Made by a program: the position numbers and the translations under genes. Below the pieces are notes generated by a model that had not been told where the DNA came from, made no database searches, and saw nothing but the letters and a program-made list of their open reading frames with translations. Shown here in pieces: positions 9,369 to 16,426 of a stretch of DNA of 35,528 bases (position 1 is its first letter; every line of letters begins with the position of its first letter). Source of the DNA: Candidatus Kuenenia stuttgartensis (lineage in GTDB: Bacteria; Planctomycetota; Planctomycetia; Planctomycetales; Planctomycetaceae); assembly GCA_945861865.1 (NCBI GenBank), contig CAMAWN010000041.1:1-35528 (forward strand). Direction: 5' to 3'.

Positions 9369-11768
9369 ATGCGAGCGGTTTGTCAGCGGTTCGGAGTTCT
9401 CGTGGTGGCTCTCGCCACTGTTTTCAGCGGTTCCCCAGCGCCGGCTCAAGACGAGGACATGGTCAACGAGCTGTCGCCGTTCTACGGCTTCAAGCCGCTG
9501 GAACTGGTCAAGCTCTCGGATCGCTCGGCCAATTTGGTCGCTGGAGATTTCAATCACGATGGCATCACCGACTTGGTAATTGCCGACAATGCACACAGCC
9601 GCATCGACCTGCTGCTGCAACGTGGTGCCAAGCCAGCGAATGTTCCCGGCGGGAAGGTTGAGGTCAATCAATTCGCGGCCAATTGGCGATTCGAGCATCG
9701 CAAGCTCAGTGTCGATCACGAAATCGCCGCGATGGCGGTCGGAGATTTCAACAACGACGGACTGACCGACGTCGCGTACTTCGGCGGCACCGACAAACTC
9801 GTCATCCGCTTTCAGCCGAAGACCGGCGACTGGACTGAGAAGACCACCATTCGGCTGCCGGATGTTCCGGCGTTCGCATGGGTCGTGCTCGCGGGAGACC
9901 TCAACAGCGACAAGCGCGACGACATCGCCGTGCTCGGTTTGAGCCAGACGTACTTGCTGTATCAGCAGAATGACGGCAAGCTCGGTTCGCCAGAGAGTCT
10001 GTTCAACACGTCGCAGCGACTGACGCTCGGCCAGATCGCGGATCTCGATGGCGATGGACGCAAGGATCTGTGCTACCTCTCGCACGATGAAGCCGAGCAA
10101 GCGTTCGCCGCACGGCTGCAAGGCCAGGACGGGCGACTCGGTCCGGAGTTGCGGTTTGAGATGACCAAGCCGCGCTCGGTGTCGATCGCGCAGCTCGACC
10201 AATCGCCTCAGGTAGAAGTGCTGACCGTCGATTCCTTGACCGGACGGGTGAAACTCCTGCAACTCGAACGTCCTGCCCCGAAGCCCGGGGAACTCGCCAG
10301 CCGCTTGATTCAATACGGACTCGGCCAGCAAGCGGCTGACAAGTCTCGCGACATCGCCACTGCGGACCTCGACGGTGACGGACTGACAGATGTGGTGATC
10401 GCCGACCCCGATGCCGCGCGCATGATCGTCTTCAAGCAGCGGAAAGGAATCGGACTCGAACAGGGCGAAGCGTTCTCCGGCCTGGTTGGGGCCGAGCAAG
10501 TCCGTACGGCGGACTTGGACGGCGACGGAGCCGCTGAGGTCGTTGTGCTCAGCACCAAAGAAAAGACGATCGGAGTCAGCCGCATGGCGGAAGGCCGGCT
10601 GACGTTCCCACAGGCGCTGCCGATGGGTGGCAAGGAACCGATCGCTCTGGAACTCGCGGACCTCGATGACGACAAACACTCCGACATCATCTACCTGACC
10701 AAGGCACGCGCGGCACGCGAAACGACCTACACGCTGGAAGCTCTGCATCGCGCCGCCAACGGTGCTTGGGAACCGCATCTCTTTGACGGCAAGCCGTCCG
10801 TGACGCTTGAACTCAAAGGGGCACCGAACCGTATTCAACGCCTGGACCTCAACAACGACGGACGGCCGGAATTCATGCTTTTCGGCGGCACGGACAAAGC
10901 TCCGACGTTGTTCTCGCTCGACGATAAGGGCGTGCCGAGAGAGGTGAAGACCGAAGGGGGCATTCAACTCGGCAACGTGCAGCCGGGAGCGGTCTTCTTC
11001 GGACAACTGCAAGTCCCCACGCTGCTCGTCGCCCAGGACAAGTTCGTCCGCAACATGCGGTTCGATGAAGCCACTCACGGATGGCAAGTCGCCGACCAAT
11101 TCAATTCGTCAGAAGCGATCGCAAAAACGGTCGGAGCGGCCACCATCAATCTCGACGGACAACCCGGCAACGAGATCGTGCTGATCGACGTCGGCGTGCA
11201 GAAGCTGAAAATCCTGCGTCGAGAGGATAGCGTCTATCGCCCGTGGCAAGAGATTGAACTCGGCCGTTTCCCCTTCAAGTCCGCGCACGTCGCCGATCTC
11301 AACGGAGACCAGCAGGACGATCTGCTGCTCTTCGGGCAAGGCAAATTCGCCGTGCTGTACTCTGGCCGAGCCGTCCCGACGATGAAAGAACTCGCAACCT
11401 ACGAAACGAAAACCGAAAAGACGTTCTTCGCCGACGTGGTCGGCGGCGACTTGAATGGTGACGCTCAGCCCGATCTGGCCGTCATCGACACTCGGTCGCA
11501 CATCATCGACATCCTGAGATTTATGCCGCCAACTCTCGACCAACCGGCGTCGCTTCGCTCCGCCCTCGCCTTTCAAATCTTCGAGGAGAAAAGCTTCGGC
11601 CGCGAAGGGGAGGGTGGCGACTTTGAACCTCGCGAGTCGCTGATCGTGGACGTCACCAACGACGGCCGCCCCGACTTGGTGCTGCTCGTCCACGACCGCA
11701 TTCTGATCTACCCGCAAGACGACGCCCGCCCCAATGACGCGAAGTCGGCGACCACGTCGGCGCGGTAG
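9369..11768 (+). CDS. Secreted FG-GAP/VCBS repeat protein (beta-propeller type)
   Basis: A 799-aa exported protein. The signal peptide (FGVLVVALATVFSGSPAPAQ) ends near Ala-Gln-Asp. The mature chain holds about twelve calcium-binding repeats, each with a D-x-[ND]-x-D-G-x-x-D core: for example GDFNHDGITDLVIAD, GDFNNDGLTDVAYFG, ADLDGDGRKDLCYLS, ADLDGDGLTDVVIAD, LDLNNDGRPEFMLFG, GDLNGDAQPDLAVID and VTNDGRPDLVLLV. Spacing suggests one or two seven-bladed propellers. No enzyme domain or sorting tail is visible, so its role is probably binding, of carbohydrate or protein, at the cell surface. GAGGAG upstream supports ATG 9369. A 611-codon antisense frame covers most of the gene; it is an artefact of the repeat's codon pattern. 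A strong inverted repeat follows the stop codon. Confidence 0.9.
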   Translation: MRAVCQRFGVLVVALATVFSGSPAPAQDEDMVNELSPFYGFKPLELVKLSDRSANLVAGDFNHDGITDLVIADNAHSRIDLLLQRGAKPANVPGGKVEVNQFAANWRFEHRKLSVDHEIAAMAVGDFNNDGLTDVAYFGGTDKLVIRFQPKTGDWTEKTTIRLPDVPAFAWVVLAGDLNSDKRDDIAVLGLSQTYLLYQQNDGKLGSPESLFNTSQRLTLGQIADLDGDGRKDLCYLSHDEAEQAFAARLQGQDGRLGPELRFEMTKPRSVSIAQLDQSPQVEVLTVDSLTGRVKLLQLERPAPKPGELASRLIQYGLGQQAADKSRDIATADLDGDGLTDVVIADPDAARMIVFKQRKGIGLEQGEAFSGLVGAEQVRTADLDGDGAAEVVVLSTKEKTIGVSRMAEGRLTFPQALPMGGKEPIALELADLDDDKHSDIIYLTKARAARETTYTLEALHRAANGAWEPHLFDGKPSVTLELKGAPNRIQRLDLNNDGRPEFMLFGGTDKAPTLFSLDDKGVPREVKTEGGIQLGNVQPGAVFFGQLQVPTLLVAQDKFVRNMRFDEATHGWQVADQFNSSEAIAKTVGAATINLDGQPGNEIVLIDVGVQKLKILRREDSVYRPWQEIELGRFPFKSAHVADLNGDQQDDLLLFGQGKFAVLYSGRAVPTMKELATYETKTEKTFFADVVGGDLNGDAQPDLAVIDTRSHIIDILRFMPPTLDQPASLRSALAFQIFEEKSFGREGEGGDFEPRESLIVDVTNDGRPDLVLLVHDRILIYPQDDARPNDAKSATTSAR

Positions 11769-11773
11769 AACTT

Positions 11774-11848
11774 TTGGAGTGCGGTGTGTCAGCACCGCTT
11801 TTGTTTCCCTCATGCAATCCAAAGCGGTGCTGATACACCGCACTCCAA
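11774..11848. repeat. 28-bp inverted repeat between convergent genes
   Basis: Arms 11774-11801 and 11821-11848 (TTGGAGTGCGGTGTGTCAGC... and its complement) match at 27 of 28 positions around a 19-nt loop. It fills the gap between the FG-GAP gene and the Tat-exported protein gene, starting 5 bases after one stop and ending 3 bases before the other. It should fold on either transcript and may act as a two-way terminator; its size also suits a mobile palindromic element. Confidence 0.8.
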
Positions 11849-11851
11849 TGG

Positions 11852-12361
11852 TCACTTGCTCTTCTCGTCTTTCGCCGCAGCGGCTTTCTCGATCGTTCCC
11901 CAGAGATGGCCGCCGACTTTGCCGTGCTGCCAAGTGCCGGCGTACAGATCGCCGTGAAAGATCACGCGCGCACCGAACGCCGCGCCCAGGCCCGGCAGAT
12001 TCGCGTTTGTCAGCGAGATCATCGGCGTGTCTTCGGCCCAGATCATCCGCAGCGTCAGAGGCAGCGTGACGTCCGTCTGGCCGTACTTGATGCGAGCTTC
12101 AAACACCCACAAGTCTTCGGCCAACTTCGAGACTTTCTTCAGCTCGTACCGCTCCGGATTCGCCGGCTTCGAGTCCTTGCCGGCCACGGAGTAATTCCCC
12201 ACGAGCACCGTTCCGGTCATCCGTTCGGAGAAGGCTTTCTCCAGCTCTTCCCGGTTCGGCTTGGCTGGAGCTTTCTCTTGCGCCGCCGCAACACCGACCA
12301 GCGAGGCCGTCGCCACCGAACTCATCCACGCACGCCGGGACACACTGCGATCAGCACTCAT
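11852..12361 (-). CDS. Tat-exported protein of unknown function
   Basis: A 169-aa protein. The N-terminus MSADRSVSRRAWMSSVATAS has twin arginines followed by a hydrophobic stretch and an AAAQ cleavage region, a Tat signal. The mature part starts with a charged helix (KPNREELEKAFSERMTG) followed by a beta-rich domain (TLVLVGNYS-like start, YELKKVSKLAEDLWVFEARIKYG, PLTLRMIWAEDTPMISL, GARVIFHGDLYAGTWQHG). I recall similar unnamed proteins in other planctomycetes but no characterised member. ATG 12361 is supported by GGAGG upstream; the open frame extends further but the signal fixes the start. Its 3' end abuts the 28-bp inverted repeat. Confidence 0.7.
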   Translation of the reverse strand: MSADRSVSRRAWMSSVATASLVGVAAAQEKAPAKPNREELEKAFSERMTGTVLVGNYSVAGKDSKPANPERYELKKVSKLAEDLWVFEARIKYGQTDVTLPLTLRMIWAEDTPMISLTNANLPGLGAAFGARVIFHGDLYAGTWQHGKVGGHLWGTIEKAAAAKDEKSK

Positions 12362-12442
12362 GATTGAACCTCCGAGCTTGAGAGAGACATCGAGACCGCG
12401 ACAGATTGCTGCGTCGGCGTTCTCTTCGCAAGCGTCGGATCG

Positions 12443-12499
12443 CCTGTCTCTCCGAGTCGGGCATGTTGCGAAAAAAGACCCGACTCGGAAAGTCAGGCG
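12443..12499. repeat. 20-bp inverted repeat
   Basis: Arms 12443-12462 and 12480-12499 match at 18 of 20 positions, with a perfect inner 10 bp (CCGAGTCGGG / CCCGACTCGG) and a 17-nt loop. It lies 81 bases upstream of the Tat-protein start codon. Confidence 0.65.
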
Positions 12500-12689
12500 A
12501 AAGTGAAAAGCCATTTCTCGGGCAATTCGCCATCAGCGATGGGAATGCCTCCCATCGAGGTCCGCCATGGAACGGACGGAGAATTGGTGATCAACAATGG
12601 AGTCACCCGCGGAAAAGAACCTCTCAGCCCGGCGTGGGCCATCGCATGTCTGCTAATCAAGTGTGGACAGACTGATGCCAATTCACGAC

Positions 12690-12710
12690 GGGCAGGTTGA
12701 AAACCCGCCC
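12690..12710. repeat. Palindrome after the M32 gene, related to the miaA copy
   Basis: GGGCAGGTT, loop GAA, AACCCGCCC: a 9-bp stem with one mismatch, 7 bases after the M32 stop codon. On the minus strand the core and flanks match the miaA-end palindrome (GGGGC-RGGTTTTCAACC, then AATTGG nearby) in the same orientation relative to the gene. Confidence 0.6.
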
Positions 12711-12717
12711 CACGAAT

Positions 12718-14238
12718 TTACGTCAGTTCGAACAACGGGTCGAACTTGCGGTGCAGGTGCGCGATCAGCGCATGATGCGAGAGGGGTGCACCGGTGACTC
12801 GCTGGACCATCTCGCCGGCGCGAAGCTGTTTGCCGCGCGAGTGGATGTTCTTCCGCAGCCAGTCGAGCAGCGGGCGGAACTCGCCGCGCGCGAACTGTGC
12901 CGGCAAATCTCCGAGGTCACGCTGGGCGGCATCGTAAAATTGTGCGGCGTACATGTTGCCCAGCGAGTACGTCGGGAAGTAGCCGATCAAGCCGGCACCC
13001 CAGTGGATGTCTTGCAGGCAACCGTGGGCCGCATCGGGCGGCGTCAGCCCGAAGTACCGCGAGAACGTCTCATTCCACACGGCCGGCACGTCGGCCGGTT
13101 TGAGATCGCCGGAGATCAGCGGTTGCTCCAGTTCAAACCGCAACATGATGTGCAGGTTGTACGTGACCTCGTCCGCCTCGACGCGGATGAACGACGGCCG
13201 CACGTCATTGATCGCCGCGCACCAATCGTCGAGGTTCACCCCTGTCAGCGCGTCCGGAAACGCCTGCTGAGCCGGCGCGAAGAAATGCTGCCAGAAGGCT
13301 CGGCTGCGGCCGACGAAATTCTCCCACAACCGCGATTGCGATTCGTGAATCCCCAACGAGACGGTCTCGCCCATTGGGCTGCCGAACGCGGCGCGGTCGA
13401 GTCCTTGCTCGTACAACCCATGTCCGGCCTCGTGCAGCACGCCGAAGAAGGCTCCTGGAAAATGTTGTTCGTTGTACCGAGTGGTCAGTCGGCAATCGCC
13501 CGGCCCCATGCCGCTGCAAAACGGATGCGGAGCGACGTCGAGCCGTCCCGCCTCGAAGTCAAAGCCGATCTTGCGTGCGGCGCTCTCGGCGAACTGTCGT
13601 TGTGCCTCCAACGGAAATCGTCGCGTCAGCAAGCCGACGTTTGGGCGGCGCGAACTCCCTTGGATCGCATCGACCAGCTTGACGAGTTCGTCGCGCAGCG
13701 GAGCAAACGTCGCCGCAATCTGGCGCGACGAGGCCCCTGGCTCGAACTCGTCGAGCAGTGCGTCGTACGGCACGCCGCCGGAATAGCCGAGCGCCTCGGC
13801 TTGCTGCCGTTTGAGACCCACCATTCTTTCCAGCCACGGCTGGAACTCGGCAAAGTCGGATTTCTTCCGAGCGGCCACCCAGGCGGTCTGCGCGAGCGTC
13901 GTCGTGCGCGACAGCTCTTCCACCAACGCTCGTGGAAGTTTCGTGACGCGGTCGAAGCTGTGCCGAGCCTCGCGCACATTGACCGCCATCGCCGAAGTCG
14001 CCTCGCCGAGCGCCCCGCATTGTTCCAACTCGGTCAACAATTCGCCGATGCGCGGCGACGTGGCACGTTCATGCGTCAGCCCCGCGAGCACAGCCAGTTG
14101 CTCAGCGCGATGCTCGGCACCAGCGGGAGGCAGATAGGTTTGCTCGTCCCAACCCAGCACGCTCGCACACGAGCCAAGGACGGCCGCTCCGCGCAACTGA
14201 GTCAGCAATTCCTGATAGGTCGCTTCAGCGCTCGGCAT
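12718..14238 (-). CDS. Metallocarboxypeptidase of family M32 (Taq type)
   Basis: A 506-aa cytoplasmic zinc carboxypeptidase, the usual M32 length (~500). The zinc site HEAGH is at residues 269-273, and downstream the M32-specific GIHESQSRLWENFVGRS supplies the glutamate ligand. Other family marks are LGWDEQTYLPPAGAEHRAEQ near the N-terminus, HPFCSGMGPGDCRLTTRY, the C-terminal GAGLIGYFPTYSLGNMYAAQ, and a helical end (LLDWLRKNIHSRG). These enzymes release C-terminal residues from peptides with broad specificity. There is no signal peptide. ATG 14238 has AAAGGA 7 bases upstream. It is monocistronic as far as visible: inverted repeats lie on both sides. Confidence 0.95.
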   Translation of the reverse strand: MPSAEATYQELLTQLRGAAVLGSCASVLGWDEQTYLPPAGAEHRAEQLAVLAGLTHERATSPRIGELLTELEQCGALGEATSAMAVNVREARHSFDRVTKLPRALVEELSRTTTLAQTAWVAARKKSDFAEFQPWLERMVGLKRQQAEALGYSGGVPYDALLDEFEPGASSRQIAATFAPLRDELVKLVDAIQGSSRRPNVGLLTRRFPLEAQRQFAESAARKIGFDFEAGRLDVAPHPFCSGMGPGDCRLTTRYNEQHFPGAFFGVLHEAGHGLYEQGLDRAAFGSPMGETVSLGIHESQSRLWENFVGRSRAFWQHFFAPAQQAFPDALTGVNLDDWCAAINDVRPSFIRVEADEVTYNLHIMLRFELEQPLISGDLKPADVPAVWNETFSRYFGLTPPDAAHGCLQDIHWGAGLIGYFPTYSLGNMYAAQFYDAAQRDLGDLPAQFARGEFRPLLDWLRKNIHSRGKQLRAGEMVQRVTGAPLSHHALIAHLHRKFDPLFELT

Positions 14239-14365
14239 CGCACAGTCCTTTCGTCAACGAGGGTTGGCCTCGCGGAAGATACTGTGTGACACAGGTTGAG
14301 TGCAGGCTTGCCACTCAGTCGGTCACGGCTTGCTAATGTTTGAATCTGCGAAAGCTGCTCTGTTT

Positions 14366-14460
14366 TGTAACCCGAAGCGTCAGCGAGGGCGGGGGCTCCA
14401 GAACGCGACGATTTGCACGCGTCGGTGAAGCGTTCGCCCTCGCTGACGCATCGGGTTACA
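14366..14460. repeat. 26-bp inverted repeat of the TRSVSEG type
   Basis: Arms 14366-14391 and 14435-14460 (TGTAACCCGAAGCGTCAGCG... and its complement) match at 25 of 26 positions around a 43-nt loop. Read as protein the left arm gives VTRSVSEGG, which from memory recurs in spurious planctomycete gene calls, so it is probably a dispersed family. It lies 32 bases beyond the end of the diadenylate cyclase gene and may end that transcript. Confidence 0.75.
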
Positions 14461-14491
14461 AGGCGCAGACGGGCAAATTGGCCAGCCGTGC

Positions 14492-15430
14492 TCAGTCGGT
14501 CATCGGCGGCGGTTCGGTCGTGACGTCGTGCCAGGTCATTGGGGTGCGGTCCATCGGTTCGATGCGCAGCACGACGTGTCCGTTCTGGAAGATTCGGACG
14601 GTGCCGGTTGATTGCGAAACGGCGATGGCGATGGCCTTGGTGACTTTCGAGATCGCAGCCGCCGCCCAGTGACGAGCACCCAGGCCCTTCGACAACGCGA
14701 CGCCGCTGGCCGGAGCGTCCAGGATGCGCCCCGCCGAGATCATGACTCCGTCCGCCGAGACCAGGAACGCACCGTCGATCTGTGCCAACTCTTTGACGCT
14801 CTCGCGCACGCGCGGAGATCGAATCAGCCGCTCTTTCCGAGCATAGCCGCGGAAGGGATCGTGGATCTGTTCGTGTGAAAATTCCAAAACCTTGCGGTGT
14901 TGGCCGACGACGAACAGCGCTCCGACCGGTTGTCCTTCACGGCCTTCGCGGCCGATCTCGATGGCGATGTCAGTCACCTGCCGGAGCGTTTCCAGCGGCA
15001 CTTGAGTTTCCAGCTTCTGCAAGTCGCGCGCGGTCAACGACGTCAAGTGCTCGCCCAAACGGATGTAGGTCAGCGTGTCGAGCGTTTCCTTGTCGAAGCC
15101 GGCGTAGACCGCGACAACGGTATCGCCGCTCCGCAGCAGTTCGTCGCTGATGGCTTCCAGCAATGCCTGGCTGACTTGGTATTGCCGAGTCTGCGGCTCA
15201 ATTTGCAGAGGCACGACGGCCACTTCGTCGTCGTCGGCCGCTTGCTGCACCTCGATCTTGTCGGAGGTGACGATCAACCGCGTTTTTTTGAGCGAGTCGC
15301 GAATCTCGGCGAAGTTGTACGGCACCTCCGCCAACATCACGACCGCAACAGCCTCAGTGTCCTCCGCGACTTTGCGCGCGGCGAACAACAGGCTTTCGGA
15401 CTGGCGCGAAAGTTCGTGACGCTTGATCAT
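14492..15430 (-). CDS. Probable diadenylate cyclase with N-terminal alpha/beta domain
   Basis: A 312-aa protein with a DisA_N-type (DAC) domain in the C-terminal half; such domains condense two ATP into cyclic di-AMP. The DGA motif is at residues 219-221 (QIDGAFLVSADG), and the second motif reads GARHW at 251-255, where the family usually has RHR. The N-terminal ~150 residues look like an alpha/beta domain, and there is no membrane segment or DNA-binding HhH domain, so the layout resembles archaeal DacZ more than DisA or CdaA. The RHW variant touches the ATP-phosphate binding motif, so activity needs testing. It is the last gene of a three-gene minus-strand group, 20 bases after the preceding stop codon. 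The function of those partners is unknown, but exported proteins beside a c-di-AMP enzyme suggest envelope control. Confidence 0.8.
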   Translation of the reverse strand: MIKRHELSRQSESLLFAARKVAEDTEAVAVVMLAEVPYNFAEIRDSLKKTRLIVTSDKIEVQQAADDDEVAVVPLQIEPQTRQYQVSQALLEAISDELLRSGDTVVAVYAGFDKETLDTLTYIRLGEHLTSLTARDLQKLETQVPLETLRQVTDIAIEIGREGREGQPVGALFVVGQHRKVLEFSHEQIHDPFRGYARKERLIRSPRVRESVKELAQIDGAFLVSADGVMISAGRILDAPASGVALSKGLGARHWAAAAISKVTKAIAIAVSQSTGTVRIFQNGHVVLRIEPMDRTPMTWHDVTTEPPPMTD

Positions 15431-15450
15431 GCGGCGGAAAGTCCTGGTGG

Positions 15451-16368
15451 TTACTTCTCTCGATTGGCGAGTTTCGAATTCGGGACGAGGCGTTCGGACT
15501 GCGTCATCACGGTGTTGACCAGTGTGTTGGGGCCGTTGCCGTTGAGGACTTGGCTTTCCATCCGCATCTCGCGTGAGACGATCTGGCCCCGTTGGTGATC
15601 GAAGATGATTTTGCCGCTGAGCAGTCGCGCGGTGATTTGCATCTCGATCAACGGATCGCGGAGCGGCGTCAAGCAGGAGGTCTGCAATTCGATCTCGGCT
15701 TGCGCCCCGTCCAGCTTCAGCAGACGGTATTTGCGACGCAGCTTGACCCCTTGTTTGAGCGTCTTGTCCAGATTCGCAATCGCTTCAAATTCGTCTTTCC
15801 AGGTGTCACCGACTCGCACCGGATGATCCGGAAAGACAATCAGAAAATTCAGCGTGGGATCATCCTTGAAGTCTTTGGAGACCTTGCCGTCGCCGGTCAC
15901 GCTGTCCGCCACGAGGAGACTTCCGTTGGGAGCAAATTTGATTCGCACCAGTGGCTTGCCCACAGTCGCCAGCACAGGGCGATATTCGGCTGGGCAACCG
16001 TCCGGTCCATCGGCCGAGTCGAATTTTGATTCCGCGTCATCGTCTTGCTGGCTGGTCATGCGCGTGCGGTCGATGATTGGCTCGACGAGTGCGTTGCCGT
16101 CGGCATCGACAGAGATGACTCGCAGATGTTTGTTCGCGATCGTTTGGCTGACCAATTTCCGTTTGAGGTTCGGCAGCCGAAAGTCCATCGTCATGTTCTG
16201 TTTGTATTCGAAATGCAGCGCCTCGCTGGGCTGAAACTGATACGCCAGCCGCACCGCTTCGCCTTCGGCCGCCGCCAATTCGCGGACGATCAGGCCGAGG
16301 CTTGCCAGACAAACTGCCAGCCAGAGTCCTCGGCGAAATCTGGCTCTGAGCGGTGGTACGTCGTCCAT
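15451..16368 (-). CDS. Exported protein of unknown function
   Basis: A 305-aa protein beginning MDDVPPLRARFRRGLWLAVCLASLGLIV, a signal peptide with a basic n-region and cleavage near ELAAAEG. The mature part is beta-rich: LAYQFQPSEALHFEYKQNMTMDF, KHLRVISVDADGNALVEPIIDRT, RIKFAPNGSLLVAD, PDHPVRVGDTWKDEFE, and LLSGKIIFDHQRGQIVSREMRMES. The pattern of a quantity expressed before and after a processing step recalls exported lipid-handling-like folds, but I cannot name a family with confidence. ATG 16368 is preferred because AGGA lies 8 bases upstream and the signal follows. Start and stop are close to neighbouring genes (58 and 20 bases), so it is probably co-transcribed with the lipoprotein gene and the diadenylate cyclase gene. 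Confidence 0.7.
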   Translation of the reverse strand: MDDVPPLRARFRRGLWLAVCLASLGLIVRELAAAEGEAVRLAYQFQPSEALHFEYKQNMTMDFRLPNLKRKLVSQTIANKHLRVISVDADGNALVEPIIDRTRMTSQQDDDAESKFDSADGPDGCPAEYRPVLATVGKPLVRIKFAPNGSLLVADSVTGDGKVSKDFKDDPTLNFLIVFPDHPVRVGDTWKDEFEAIANLDKTLKQGVKLRRKYRLLKLDGAQAEIELQTSCLTPLRDPLIEMQITARLLSGKIIFDHQRGQIVSREMRMESQVLNGNGPNTLVNTVMTQSERLVPNSKLANREK

Positions 16369-16396
16369 TGATGAAATCCTTGGTCGCGTGGAAGAC

Positions 16397-16416
16397 TTCG
16401 GACGTGGGCGTCCGAA
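16397..16416. repeat. CG-TGGG-CG hairpin, copy 2
   Basis: A perfect palindrome, TTCGGACG, loop TGGG, CGTCCGAA, in the 58-bp gap between two minus-strand genes and 28 bases upstream of the second start. The minus-strand RNA would carry the complementary loop CCCA. It is related to the palindrome at 5358-5373, with a compensatory stem change. Confidence 0.55.
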
Positions 16417-16426
16417 CGACGACGGG

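Larger units (their letters stand above)
12362..12717. other. Gap with two palindromes and no convincing gene
   Basis: About 355 bases between the M32 carboxypeptidase gene and the Tat-protein gene, both on the minus strand. It contains the inverted repeat at 12443-12499 and the palindrome at 12690-12710. Short frames here lack protein features. The promoter of the Tat-protein gene presumably lies here. Confidence 0.4.

Noticed and set aside
9264..11099. A 611-codon open frame antisense to the FG-GAP protein gene, with its own repeating pattern (VVVEV, SVTVEVR).
   Set aside because: It mirrors the codon repeats of the sense protein (Asp-Gly-Asp-Gly cores read backwards). The sense gene has a signal peptide, a ribosome-binding site and a clear family.
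11109..11933. A long antisense frame at the 3' end of the FG-GAP gene.
   Set aside because: Same explanation: shadow of a high-GC repeat gene, and it runs into the 28-bp inverted repeat and the next gene.
12697..14289. A 530-codon plus-strand frame over the M32 carboxypeptidase.
   Set aside because: The minus strand encodes a full M32 enzyme with HEAGH and a ribosome-binding site; the plus-strand protein is Arg-rich and has no family features.
14340..14672. A 110-aa plus-strand frame containing TRSVSEGG and LADASGY.
   Set aside because: It is a translation of the inverted repeat at 14366-14460 plus antisense of the diadenylate cyclase gene.
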